A stretch of 64,000 nucleotides of DNA from assembly GCF_046156175.1 (NCBI RefSeq), contig NZ_JAYLVL010000004.1, positions 310,001-374,000 on the forward strand, written 5' to 3'. This document shows positions 17,641-26,525 of this stretch, piece after piece (the first letter of the stretch is position 1; the number at the start of each line of letters is the position of its first letter). The stretch comes from Lacisediminihabitans sp046156175. Lineage in GTDB: Bacteria; Actinomycetota; Actinomycetes; Actinomycetales; Microbacteriaceae. Made by a program: the position numbers and the translations under genes. The notes under the pieces are model-generated. The model was not told where the DNA came from. It was given only the letters and a program-made list of their open reading frames with translations, and ran no database searches.

Positions 17641-18716
17641 CAGCTACCCGCCTTCGCCACCGCGTTGACCGCTTCGACGATGGTACCGAGCTCGTCGTCG
17701 TTCAAGGACGGAAAGACTGGAAGTGAGAGTACCTGCGATGCCGCGAGCTCCGTGCCCGGCAGGTCCAGCTCGAGCTGGAACGAGGGAAGTCGGTGAATCG
17801 GCGTGGGGTAGTACACACCGCTTCCGACGCCACGCTTGCCGAGCTCCGCCGCGAACGCATCGCGATCGAGGTCGGTTACGCGAATGGTGTATTGGTGGAA
17901 GACGTGCACCGCGCCCGGGGCGGTCGGGGGAGTGATGACGCCTTCGAGGTTCGCGGTGAGGAACGCCGCGTTCGACTGTCGCTTCGCCGTCCAGCCGGCG
18001 AGTTTTGTCAGCTGCACTCGCCCGATAGCCGCGTGGATGTCGGTCATTCGGGTATTGAAGCCGACGACTTCATTCTCGTAGCGGCGCTCCATCCCCTGAT
18101 TTCGCAGCACCTTGGCCAGGCGGGCGACTTCCTCGGACGGCGTGGTGATCATCCCGCCCTCTCCAGCGGTCATGTTCTTCGTCGGGTAGAAGGAGAAACT
18201 TCCGGCAATGCCCCAGGCGCCCACAGGGATGCCATCGACGGATGCTGCGTGAGCCTGCGCGGCGTCTTCGAACAGGAGGAGTCCGTGCTTGTCTGCGATC
18301 GCCTTGAGCGCGACCAGATTGGCCGGATGCCCGTAGAGGTGCACGGGCATGATGGCTTTGGTGCGCGGGGTGATTGCGGCCTCTACGGCTGCCGGGTCGA
18401 TCGAGAAGTAGTCGGTCTCGATGTCTGCGAATACGGGCACAGCCCCAGCGAGTGCGACTGCATTTGCGGTGGCTGCGAAGCTGAAAGACGGGACGATGAC
18501 CTCATCACCAGGTCCCACGCCTGCTGCGAGAAAGGCGAGATGTAGGGCAGACGTGCCGGAATTGACGGCTACCGAGTGCATGCCGTCGACGATGGCGGAG
18601 AACTCGGTCTCGAAAGCCGCGACTTCGGGTCCCTGCGCGAGCATCCCGGACCGCATCACGCGATCGACTGCAGCGCGCTCTTCGTCGCCGATCTCTGGCC
18701 GGGCTGCGGGGATCAT
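17640..18716 (-). CDS. DegT-family aminotransferase (WbpE/WlbC-like)
   Basis: A 358-aa PLP aminotransferase predicted to aminate the 3-keto uronate to UDP-2-acetamido-3-amino-glucuronate. Signatures are SGMLAQGPEVAAFE, GDEVIVPSFSFAATANA, LFEDAAQAHAA and the PLP lysine in FYPTKNMTAGEGG. I chose ATG 18716, which overlaps the stop of the acetyltransferase gene (ATGA); a longer frame to 18788 would run into that gene. The position between the WbpB-like and WbpD-like genes fixes the likely role. Confidence 0.9.
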   Translation of the reverse strand: MIPAARPEIGDEERAAVDRVMRSGMLAQGPEVAAFETEFSAIVDGMHSVAVNSGTSALHLAFLAAGVGPGDEVIVPSFSFAATANAVALAGAVPVFADIETDYFSIDPAAVEAAITPRTKAIMPVHLYGHPANLVALKAIADKHGLLLFEDAAQAHAASVDGIPVGAWGIAGSFSFYPTKNMTAGEGGMITTPSEEVARLAKVLRNQGMERRYENEVVGFNTRMTDIHAAIGRVQLTKLAGWTAKRQSNAAFLTANLEGVITPPTAPGAVHVFHQYTIRVTDLDRDAFAAELGKRGVGSGVYYPTPIHRLPSFQLELDLPGTELAASQVLSLPVFPSLNDDELGTIVEAVNAVAKAGS

Positions 18717-19324
18717 TCGTTCTCCAGTTCTGCCAAATGATTTGGCGCAATCTCGTGGTAGCGAGCTCCTGTCACGGGGCAGAGCCACGTGCCGTCCGGC
18801 TGATGTCCCAGGGGATGTCCGGCCGTGCCTACCCAGCCGATGCGCTTGGCCGGGCTACCGACGACCAATGCAAAGTCCGGTACATCTTTCACGACGACGG
18901 ATCCGGCGCCGACGAGTGCCCATCGTCCGATGACGATCGGGGCGATGCAGGTGCTGTTAGCCCCGATCGACGCGCCTTCACGGATGTCGACTCCGACCGG
19001 ATGCCAGTCATCGGCCGATTTCTGTGTGCCGTCTGCGTTGATCGCACGCGGAAAATGGTCATTGGTGAGCACGACGGCGGGTCCGATGAAGACACCGTTG
19101 CCGAGCCTCGCCGGCTCATAGACCAGCGCGTAATTCTGCACTTTGCAGTTGTCACCCATGATCACGCCGGTGCCGACATACGCTCCCCGGCCGACGATGC
19201 AGTTGGCACCGATCGACGCGTCCTCGCGTACCTGGGCGTAGTGCCAGACCTTCGAGCCTGCCCCCAGGTCCGCGGTATCGGCTACATCCGCTGTGGGATG
19301 GACGTACCCGGAACGCGCGGTCAT
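18713..19324 (-). CDS. Hexapeptide N-acetyltransferase (WbpD/WlbB-like)
   Basis: A 203-aa left-handed beta-helix acyltransferase predicted to acetylate the 3-amino group of the UDP-uronate with acetyl-CoA. Hexapeptide repeats run through ADLGAGSKVWHYAQVREDA, IGANCIVGRGAYVGTGV and CKVQNYALVYEPARLG, and the family's VLTNDHFPRA and ALVGAGSVVVKDVPDFALV blocks are present. It is the first gene of the minus-strand operon, with GGAGTT 4 nt before the ATG. The C-terminal stretch HPLGHQPDGTWLCPVTGARY resembles the conserved tail of WlbB-type proteins. Confidence 0.9.
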   Translation of the reverse strand: MTARSGYVHPTADVADTADLGAGSKVWHYAQVREDASIGANCIVGRGAYVGTGVIMGDNCKVQNYALVYEPARLGNGVFIGPAVVLTNDHFPRAINADGTQKSADDWHPVGVDIREGASIGANSTCIAPIVIGRWALVGAGSVVVKDVPDFALVVGSPAKRIGWVGTAGHPLGHQPDGTWLCPVTGARYHEIAPNHLAELENE

Positions 19325-19420
19325 CGTAACTCCAGTGCTGGCTTGGGGCGCCTAATCAGACTCTCAATCGTAGCGGGTGGCACCCTGTGGATCACTCGGC
19401 TGGGGTCGTGGCGCACCTCG

Positions 19421-19426
19421 TAGACT
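19421..19426 (+). promoter_or_regulatory. Candidate leaderless -10 element (TAGACT)
   Basis: TAGACT lies 6 nt before the ATG of galE at 19433 and there is no Shine-Dalgarno sequence between them. This is the spacing of leaderless actinobacterial genes. Confidence 0.45.
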
Positions 19427-19432
19427 GGCGCC

Positions 19433-20404
19433 ATGAGGGTCATGGTCACCGGAGGAGCCGGGTATATCGGTGCCCACGCCTCCCTATTGCTCGCAGAGCG
19501 CGGCGACCACGTCGTCATTCTCGATGACCTCAGTACCGGTTCGGCGGCCCGCGTTGCAAACGTCCCATTGGTTCAGGTGGATCTCGCGGGGGACAGTGCG
19601 CGGCAGGTGGTCGCGCAGACCCTGAGAGAGCACAAAGTCGACGCAGTCATGCACTTCGCCGCGCGCAAGCAGGTTATGGAATCGGTTCGCCTGCCCGCGT
19701 GGTACTACCAACAGAACGTCGGTGCGCTTGCGAACCTTCTTCTCGGGATGGAAGATGCCGGAGTGAAGCGACTCGTCTTCTCCTCTTCGGCAGCCGTCTA
19801 TGGTGACGCGAACGGTGCGGTCTCCGAACGTGATGACGCCCGACCGGTCAACCCCTACGGCGAGACCAAACTCGTCGGAGAACGACTCATAGCCTCCGCC
19901 GCGAGCGCGTGGGGTCTTGGCGCCGTCAGCCTCCGCTATTTCAACGTAGGCGGTGCCGGTCGCCCAGACCTCGGAGATTCTGCAGCACTCAACCTGATAC
20001 CCATAGTCTTCGACCGGCTGGCGGCCGGAGATCCGCCTCTCATCTTCGGCGACGACTACCCCACACCCGACGGAACCTGCATTCGCGACTACGTTCACGT
20101 CATGGATGTGGCAGAGGCACATCTTGCCGTGCTCGATTCCCTGACCTCAAGCACTGGCCATCTCTCGCTCAATATCGGCACAGGCACGGGAACGAGCGTT
20201 CGGGAGATGATTCGGGCGCTCTCCTCAGCGGCGGGTAGTGATGTCATTCCCGTAGTGAATGCCCGACGATCGGGAGATCCCGCATCCGTGGTCGCCGCAG
20301 TGGATGACATCCATCGACTCACCGGATGGTCAGCCAAGAGATCTCTCACCGATATCGTCGGATCCGCCTGGGAATCACGGCACAACTCGATCGCATTGAA
20401 CTGA
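19433..20404 (+). CDS. galE: UDP-glucose 4-epimerase (copy 1)
   Basis: A 323-aa extended SDR predicted to interconvert UDP-Glc and UDP-Gal, or the N-acetyl forms. It has TGGAGYIGAHASLLL, ILDDLSTG, SSSAAVYG and the catalytic NPYGETK, then SLRYFNVGGAG and DYVHVMDVAEAHL, all characteristic of GalE. The ATG at 19433 has no ribosome site and a TAGACT element 6 nt upstream. It is divergent from the WbpD-like gene. A second GalE homologue lies at 45373, so one may supply an N-acetyl or pentose epimer. Confidence 0.88.
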   Translation: MRVMVTGGAGYIGAHASLLLAERGDHVVILDDLSTGSAARVANVPLVQVDLAGDSARQVVAQTLREHKVDAVMHFAARKQVMESVRLPAWYYQQNVGALANLLLGMEDAGVKRLVFSSSAAVYGDANGAVSERDDARPVNPYGETKLVGERLIASAASAWGLGAVSLRYFNVGGAGRPDLGDSAALNLIPIVFDRLAAGDPPLIFGDDYPTPDGTCIRDYVHVMDVAEAHLAVLDSLTSSTGHLSLNIGTGTGTSVREMIRALSSAAGSDVIPVVNARRSGDPASVVAAVDDIHRLTGWSAKRSLTDIVGSAWESRHNSIALN

Positions 20405-20516
20405 CGCGACCAGATTGCTCTCTGGACGTCGATATCCCCGACAAATTGAACGATTTCCCTTATCGTAGATCTTGGTCCAGTCCGTCGACTGGTCCCGTGA
20501 GGTGGGGGCACCATTG

Positions 20517-22859
20517 TTGAACAAATTCGCGGCCGGTCGTGTACTGGTATTCGTCGTCGCGGTGGCTGTGCTGGGCGCCGGGCTCGTGAGCCAGCAGGCC
20601 TCCTCGCCCGCGCGGGCGCTGAGCGGAAGCGAATTCGTCGCCGGCAACATAATCAGCGATTCACTCTTTTACGATTCGCAGGCCATGAGCCAGGCGGAGA
20701 TCCAGTCATTCCTGCAGGCGCAGGTCGGGTCGTGCCTCAACGGCCAGTGCCTGAACACGTTGAGCGTGCCCGTGAACAGTCGAGCTCGCATCACGTCGAG
20801 TAGTACCGGCAATTTGGTCTGCGACACATTCTCGGGGGGAACCCTGAGCGCCGCGGCCATCATCTACAGGGTGCAGACGGCCTGCGGAATCAGCGCAAAG
20901 GTGATTCTGGTGACCCTGCAGAAAGAGCAGGGGTTGGTGACGAGCCGGGCCCCCAGCCAGGCGGCACTCGATCGAGCGATGGGGATGGCGTGCCCGGATA
21001 CCGCTCCCTGTGCACCAGCGACGCTCGGCTTCGGGAATCAGCTGTATGAGGGAGCGAAACAATTGACGACCTACCGGGCCGCCCGGTTCGGTCGCCAGCC
21101 TGGAGTGCAGTCCATTGCCCTCAACCCCGATCCGGGGTGTGGAAGCGCGGTGGTGAACGTGGTCAACTACGCCACTGCCGCTCTCTACAACTACACGCCG
21201 TACCAACCCAACGCCGAGGCGCTCGCTACGACCACCGGACTCGGAAACTATTGTTCCTCCTACGGCAACCGCAACTTCTGGGTCTACTACAACTCGTGGT
21301 TCGGATCGACTCAGGGCCTTTCCACCGCCTCGCCGGATATTGCTCCGGGAGTACTGGCGATTGACTCTTCCGGTGCGCTTCTCAGCTATCCCGGCAATGG
21401 GAAGGGAAGCTGGCGCGGCCCGATCACCGTAGGCAATGGATGGGGTGGAATGGCGGCTGCTTTCGGGGTTGGCGACTTCGATGGCGACGGCCACCGCGAT
21501 GTCATTGGTGTAACGGCCGCCGGCAGGATGTCGCTCTATCCCACGGACGGTCGATTCGGATTCCTCACCCCGAAGACTATTTCGGACGGCTGGAACACCA
21601 AGACCGCAATCTTCAGCCCGGGTGATTTCAACGGCGACGGCAACCAAGACATCATGGCGCGGGACGCCGGCGGACTCCTGTGGCTTTACCCGGGACTGGG
21701 CCGCGGCAAACTCGGCGCGCCCATTCAAATCGGCAACGGGTGGGGCTCATTCACCTCTCTCCTCGGAGCCGGTGACTTCAACGGCGACGGCAATCAGGAT
21801 GTCTTCGCCCGCACCGCTTCCGGGTCACTGATTGTGTTCCTCGGCAATGGGCGAGGTTCGTGGTTGGGGTCCGTAGTCGTCGGCAATGGCTGGCAGGGAT
21901 TCAGTTCCATCGTGAATGCGGGTGACTTCAACGGAGATGGTCGGACCGATATCGTTACGCGAGATGGCGGCGGCAATGTCTTTCTTTATCCGGAAAGTGG
22001 TCGGACTGGCTGGCTGACGCCATCCCAGATCGGATCTGGATGGGCAGCGTTCGCGAGCGTCCTCGGGGCCGGAGCTCCGGCTGGAAGGATCTTCACCGAC
22101 TCACCAGGGATGGGAGACCTCAACCGCGATGGCGCCAGGGACCTCCTTTCCCGCGATACTCAGGGGGTGCTCTGGCTGTATCCCGGCAATGGGCACGCAG
22201 GGTTCTTTGCTCGTTCGAAAGTTGCGGATGACTGGAGTGGCATGACCGCGACTCTCGGTAACACCGATTTCAACGGCGACGGCCAGCCCGACGTCCTCGC
22301 TACAGACACGGCGGGCGCTCTGTGGCTCTATGGGAGCAACGGCAGCGGAGGCTTCCTGCCTCGGATCCAGATCGGGAACGGCTGGCTGTCGATGGCTGCG
22401 GTGATAGGGGCGGGCGACGTCGACGGCGACGGATTCCCCGATGTCCTTGCTGTCAGCACCTCGGGGATCATGACGCTCTATCCCGGCAATGGACAGGGCG
22501 GATTTCTCAACAGCCGCCAGGTCGGCAACGGCTGGAATGTGATGTCCGCCATTACCAGCGTCGGTGACTTCACCGGCGATGGACTGCCGGATCTGATAGC
22601 GCGGGACTCTGGTGGAACCCTCTGGCTCTATCCGGGCAACGGCTCCGGAGGGTGGGGCCCGAGGATCCAGATCGGCGTGGGCTGGTCTGGGATGACCACG
22701 ATCTTCAGCCCGGGGGACTTCAACGGGGACGGCGACACCGACGTCATCGCCCAATCGTCGTCCGGCCTTCTCTACCTGTATGGCGGGAACGGACGCGGAG
22801 GCTTCTCCAGCGGAGCACAGATCGGCAACGGCTGGCAGACTATGAACTGGCTGGGCTGA
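20517..22859 (+). CDS. Secreted FG-GAP/VCBS repeat protein with lysozyme-like N-terminal domain
   Basis: About 780 aa, exported. A signal peptide (NKFAAGRVLVFVVAVAVLGA then a cut near SSPARA) is followed by a Cys-containing domain of about 230 residues with SAAAIIYRVQTACGISAKVI and LQKEQGLV, which recalls the helix and Glu of lysozyme/transglycosylase folds. After it come ten beta-propeller-type units with WLYPGNG and IGNGW blocks and nine D-x-[DN]-x-DG calcium loops such as GDFNGDGNQD. The start is uncertain: TTG 20517 gives the best signal peptide, and TTG 20514, GTG 20502 and TTG 20472 are in frame. It may bind or trim the envelope; no enzyme activity is proven. Confidence 0.75.
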   Translation: MNKFAAGRVLVFVVAVAVLGAGLVSQQASSPARALSGSEFVAGNIISDSLFYDSQAMSQAEIQSFLQAQVGSCLNGQCLNTLSVPVNSRARITSSSTGNLVCDTFSGGTLSAAAIIYRVQTACGISAKVILVTLQKEQGLVTSRAPSQAALDRAMGMACPDTAPCAPATLGFGNQLYEGAKQLTTYRAARFGRQPGVQSIALNPDPGCGSAVVNVVNYATAALYNYTPYQPNAEALATTTGLGNYCSSYGNRNFWVYYNSWFGSTQGLSTASPDIAPGVLAIDSSGALLSYPGNGKGSWRGPITVGNGWGGMAAAFGVGDFDGDGHRDVIGVTAAGRMSLYPTDGRFGFLTPKTISDGWNTKTAIFSPGDFNGDGNQDIMARDAGGLLWLYPGLGRGKLGAPIQIGNGWGSFTSLLGAGDFNGDGNQDVFARTASGSLIVFLGNGRGSWLGSVVVGNGWQGFSSIVNAGDFNGDGRTDIVTRDGGGNVFLYPESGRTGWLTPSQIGSGWAAFASVLGAGAPAGRIFTDSPGMGDLNRDGARDLLSRDTQGVLWLYPGNGHAGFFARSKVADDWSGMTATLGNTDFNGDGQPDVLATDTAGALWLYGSNGSGGFLPRIQIGNGWLSMAAVIGAGDVDGDGFPDVLAVSTSGIMTLYPGNGQGGFLNSRQVGNGWNVMSAITSVGDFTGDGLPDLIARDSGGTLWLYPGNGSGGWGPRIQIGVGWSGMTTIFSPGDFNGDGDTDVIAQSSSGLLYLYGGNGRGGFSSGAQIGNGWQTMNWLG
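21346..22850 (+). repeat. Tandem FG-GAP coding repeats
   Basis: Within the secreted protein, about ten units of roughly 45-50 codons repeat. Each has a hydrophobic L-W-L-Y-P-G-N-G strand, a Q-I-G-N-G-W turn and usually a GDFNGDG calcium loop. The DNA repeats accordingly (for example gacttcaacggcgacggcaa). The units differ enough to indicate old duplications rather than recent expansion. Confidence 0.8.
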
Positions 22860-24444
22860 GGACGGCATTCGTATCAGCCGACCCGGCTGGTGCTGAACCG
22901 GGCGTTACCTCGTCCAGCGACGTCACACGCTTGATCAGTGCGATCAGGAGCGCTGTCGCCGCTGCGAAGATCACCACGGCGGCGGCGAGAACCGCGATCG
23001 TCCCTCCTGGAGGTGCCCAGATCGGATCAAGGAGCAGCTTCTTCCAGGAAGTGGCGGGAACCCCTACGCCGTAGCGTTTGAGCGCGAAGGCGAATGAGTA
23101 GGCTTGCGCCGCAGCCCAGAGCGTCGGGACCAGCCAGACGACCCTGCGCGTGACGACCGGATCGAGATCGGGGAAGCGGGACGCGAGGGATTCCGAGAGA
23201 CCCACGATCACGCAGACGAATAGGGCGAGCGCGTATCTTCCCTGCCAGACGATGCCTCCGCCGGTGATGTAGAGCGCCTGGATGATGGGTGGCAGCAGAA
23301 CTAGCGCTCCGATAAGTCCGACCGAGAGGGCGAGCGCTCGTCCCCGCAAAGCGACCACGGCCGACAAGATGATCGCGCCGATGAATGCCGACCACAGGAA
23401 GAAGACGGGCGACGGAACTGGCGTGTCCAACCAGCCGAAGACCCCCACCAGTCCCTGACCGTAGTCGAACGTGCCTGCCAGGATCTGGGCGAAGCCACGG
23501 AGGGGCGAGGCACCGACTCCCGGAGCGGCGACCGAATTCGGCGTCGCGACCAACCCGGCCCCGAGAGAATTCGAGAGAACCGTCCAGGCAAGAGCAGCGG
23601 CAGTAGCGAGGCCGATCACGGCGACGGCAATCCGAACGCTCGCAAGCCGAGCGAGACTTCGGATCTCCGGCCATGTCGCGAGCACGAATGGCGAGAGGAC
23701 AGCGATCGCGACCCAGACCGGCGAGATGCCGCGAGTGTTTACTGCAAGCGCGGCAGAAATCATAGCGATGACAGCGCGTTCACGGAGCAGGTTGCGTCCC
23801 CCATCCCGCACGATGCTCAGCACGGCGACGAAGGCCGCAAGCGTTGCTGTCACCTCCAGAGAATTCGGGTTCACCACACCGTTGAGAAAGAAGACCATGG
23901 GAGTCGTGGCCACGATCAACCCCAGAAGAGGGATCACCCGTCGGCGCCAGCTGCAGATCATCATGATGCTTGCGGCTAGGAAGAGCGACGACAGGATGCT
24001 GCTCACCATTCTCATGGCGTACACCCCCGTGTCATCGTGGAAGATCAACGATGGCCACCCGACGAGCGCGTAGTAGGCGGGGTTGTAAAGTCCCGCCGAT
24101 GTGGATGAAGTGACGACCTTCCACTGGTCGCCGCTCGGCGGAGCAGCACAGGTGGGAGTAAGCGACGGATTGTAGGCGTAGCACGTCTGTGCTGGCGTGT
24201 AGGCGATATAAGCCGGCACATGGACCACCTGCCCATTCGGTGAACTCCGGCCGCTGAGTTCACCGCGTGCGACCGCAGCAGCTTTGATGATGTGGGCCGG
24301 CTCATCCGGGGCAGCGCCTATCGGTGTCGCAATCGACCAGGCGCCCCCAATGAGCGACAGCACCAGCCACGAGACGAAAAAGACCCTCCAGCGCAGGTTG
24401 CGGCGTTTCGGCTCCTGGCTCGATGCATGGTGAACTGTGGGCAT
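22840..24444 (-). CDS. DUF2142-like multi-spanning membrane protein
   Basis: A 534-aa polytopic membrane protein with about ten to twelve hydrophobic helices. The first extracellular loop holds PIGAAPDEPAHIIKAAAVAR, the D-E-x-x-H pattern seen in DUF2142 and GT-C fold glycosyltransferases. Such proteins are thought to act with lipid-linked sugars outside the membrane. GAGAGGA lies 9 nt before the ATG. It overlaps the convergent FG-GAP gene by 20 bp and starts 24 bp downstream of the SDR gene, probably in one operon with it. Confidence 0.75.
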   Translation of the reverse strand: MPTVHHASSQEPKRRNLRWRVFFVSWLVLSLIGGAWSIATPIGAAPDEPAHIIKAAAVARGELSGRSSPNGQVVHVPAYIAYTPAQTCYAYNPSLTPTCAAPPSGDQWKVVTSSTSAGLYNPAYYALVGWPSLIFHDDTGVYAMRMVSSILSSLFLAASIMMICSWRRRVIPLLGLIVATTPMVFFLNGVVNPNSLEVTATLAAFVAVLSIVRDGGRNLLRERAVIAMISAALAVNTRGISPVWVAIAVLSPFVLATWPEIRSLARLASVRIAVAVIGLATAAALAWTVLSNSLGAGLVATPNSVAAPGVGASPLRGFAQILAGTFDYGQGLVGVFGWLDTPVPSPVFFLWSAFIGAIILSAVVALRGRALALSVGLIGALVLLPPIIQALYITGGGIVWQGRYALALFVCVIVGLSESLASRFPDLDPVVTRRVVWLVPTLWAAAQAYSFAFALKRYGVGVPATSWKKLLLDPIWAPPGGTIAVLAAAVVIFAAATALLIALIKRVTSLDEVTPGSAPAGSADTNAVLSPASS

Positions 24445-24468
24445 TGGTGCATCCTCTCGACCGCCGAG

Positions 24469-25434
24469 TCAGGCAGTCGACTTCTCGATTTCGGCAGTGA
24501 CCATGATCTTGACGAGCTCGTCGAAGGTGACGCTGGGTCGCCATCCGATCGAGCGGAGCTTGGACGGGTCGCCGACTAACCGCTTAGGGTCTGCCGGGCG
24601 GTAGAGGCCGGGGTCGATGATGACCCGCGGCTCCCAGTCGTCAACCCCGGCGACGGCGAAGGCCTCCGCGACGAACTCGCGAACCGAGTGCGAGACGCCG
24701 GTCGCGACGATGTAATCGCCGCTCTCTGGCTGAGAAATGATGCGGATCATGGCGTCGACATAGTCGGGGGCGTAGCCCCAGTCACGATGGACGTCGATGT
24801 TGCCGAGGGTGATGGTCTCCTGCTGTCCGAGAGCGATCCTCGCGACGGCTTTCGCGATCTTGCGGGCAACGAACGCCTCAGGACGCCGCGGGGATTCATG
24901 GTTGTAGAGCACCGCCGAACTCACGTACATGCCCCGAGCGCGATAAACACTCGCCATCTCGTGGGCGAATTCCTTGGCTGCGCCATACGGGGTCACCGGC
25001 CGCCGGGGAGTGTTCTCAGTCTGCGGGACTTCACTGGCGTCTCCGAAGATCTCGGCACTGGATGCCTGAAGCATTCGTACTTCGCGACCCAACCTCTGCG
25101 AAAGCTTCCAGGATGCTTCGAGCAACCGGATCGGGCCGACGCCGAGAACATCTGCGGTCTCGGCTGGCTCTTCCCATGAGCGGGCGACCGAGGTGTTGCC
25201 AGCAAGATTGAAGACCAGGGTCGGCTCGGTCTCGTCGATCAGGTCACGAATGCGGCTGGCGTTCTCGAGCTCGGCCACATGGACGATGACTGTGGGAAAC
25301 TTCTCGACCAGCCGCCGTGCGCCGTCTGCGGAGTGACACATGCCGTGGACCTGATGCCCGGCCGCGAGCAGCCGTTCGACGAGATAGACGCCATCCTGGC
25401 CATTCGCCCCTGTGACGAGGGATCTCTCGGTCAT
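24469..25434 (-). CDS. GDP-mannose 4,6-dehydratase-like SDR
   Basis: A 321-aa extended SDR of the GMD family. It has VTGANGQDGVYLVERLL, QASSAEIFGDAS, the Tyr/Lys of TPYGAAKEF and the family block NHESPRRPEAFVARKIAK, then DVHRDWGYAPDYVDAM. The Glu of the dehydratase active site is retained, so it could be a second dehydratase or an RMD-like reductase acting after Gmd; sequence alone does not decide. I chose ATG 25434, which overlaps the stop of the glycosyltransferase upstream (ATGA). It is shorter than the paralogue at 26526. Confidence 0.78.
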   Translation of the reverse strand: MTERSLVTGANGQDGVYLVERLLAAGHQVHGMCHSADGARRLVEKFPTVIVHVAELENASRIRDLIDETEPTLVFNLAGNTSVARSWEEPAETADVLGVGPIRLLEASWKLSQRLGREVRMLQASSAEIFGDASEVPQTENTPRRPVTPYGAAKEFAHEMASVYRARGMYVSSAVLYNHESPRRPEAFVARKIAKAVARIALGQQETITLGNIDVHRDWGYAPDYVDAMIRIISQPESGDYIVATGVSHSVREFVAEAFAVAGVDDWEPRVIIDPGLYRPADPKRLVGDPSKLRSIGWRPSVTFDELVKIMVTAEIEKSTA

Positions 25435-26516
25435 GCCACGCTCCGATAGACCGCGAGATGAACATCGCGACATCGCTCCCACGTGAACTTCTGCACCTGT
25501 CGAGCCCCTTCCGCAGCGAGTTCGTCATGCCGATCACGCGCCTCGAGGATGCCCGAGGCGATCGCCTGGACATCGAGTGCATCGAAAAGCACTGCGGCGT
25601 CACCGCACACCTCGGGAATCGAGCCGGCGTTGGATGCTGCCACCGGGCATCCGGAAGCCATGGCTTCGAGCGGCGGAAGTCCGAAACCTTCATAAAGGCT
25701 CGGGAATGCGAGCACCGCTGCGGACCGATAAAGGGCCTTCAGCTCGTCGTAACCCACCAGCCCCCTTCGATCCACCCAATCGGGCAGCTCGCCGAGACCG
25801 TCCAGACCGCCCCCGGTGAGCACGAGCCGAATGTCGGGGATGTGCTGACGAACGATCGCCATCGCTTCGATCAAGCGCGCATGATTCTTGTGGGGCCATC
25901 CGCGAGCCGGGTAGAGAACGAAATTCTCGCGAGGCCCGGGATTGGGCATGAACTCCGACGGATCCACGGCGAGATGTGCAACGTGGATCTTCTCGGGAGA
26001 GAGGCCGAGCAGCTCGATCATCCTTTTTTTGGCGAACTCGCTGATCGTGATGACCGCGTCGGCGCGCCGGGCAGCACCTTCGTAGAAGTGCCGTCGGTAT
26101 AAGAGCTCAGAGCGGGAGAAAAGCTGAGGCAGATCGAGGTGTTGGACGTCGAGGAGCGTCTGCACGAAAGCCTGACCTCGGCCGGGGCGCGGAACGGGGA
26201 CCGTGAAGGGGAAGTGCACCACGTCGGCGTCTGCCATCGCACGCCGGATGCGTGGCGCGAGGATCGCCGCGCTTGTGACTGCGCGAAGGCGTTCGATCGT
26301 CGATCCACCCCCGCGCACTCCGGAGATGACGCGTTCGTCGATACCCTGGCTGAATCCCGCCGCCGAGGACGGGACAAAAGCGGTCGCACGCACCCCGGGA
26401 GCGGTCGCGAGTTGGCGGGTGAGTTCCCTGGCGTAGGTCTCGCTGCCGCCCATCCCCCCGGGAACCAGGGTGAGCATCGACAGTGCCACCTCGATCACAT
26501 GCGGCTGTTCGGGCAC
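25431..26516 (-). CDS. Glycosyltransferase family 4 (mannosyltransferase-like)
   Basis: A 361-aa GT-B enzyme. The N-terminal domain has PGGMGGSETYARELTRQL. The C-terminal domain has LYPARGWPHKNHARLIEA, GLVGYDELKALYRSA and the donor-binding FPSLYEGFGLPPLEAMASG with the E-x7-E pattern of GT4. Location between two GMD-type genes suggests it uses a GDP-sugar (inference). It starts at GTG 26516, 9 nt after the gmd stop. Confidence 0.85.
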   Translation of the reverse strand: MPEQPHVIEVALSMLTLVPGGMGGSETYARELTRQLATAPGVRATAFVPSSAAGFSQGIDERVISGVRGGGSTIERLRAVTSAAILAPRIRRAMADADVVHFPFTVPVPRPGRGQAFVQTLLDVQHLDLPQLFSRSELLYRRHFYEGAARRADAVITISEFAKKRMIELLGLSPEKIHVAHLAVDPSEFMPNPGPRENFVLYPARGWPHKNHARLIEAMAIVRQHIPDIRLVLTGGGLDGLGELPDWVDRRGLVGYDELKALYRSAAVLAFPSLYEGFGLPPLEAMASGCPVAASNAGSIPEVCGDAAVLFDALDVQAIASGILEARDRHDELAAEGARQVQKFTWERCRDVHLAVYRSVA

Positions 26517-26525
26517 GAAATTCGC

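Noticed and set aside
21346..22850. Repeats as a CRISPR array or tandem DNA satellite
   Set aside because: The repeats are in one long reading frame and follow codon periodicity with protein-level FG-GAP conservation; there are no constant-length spacers.
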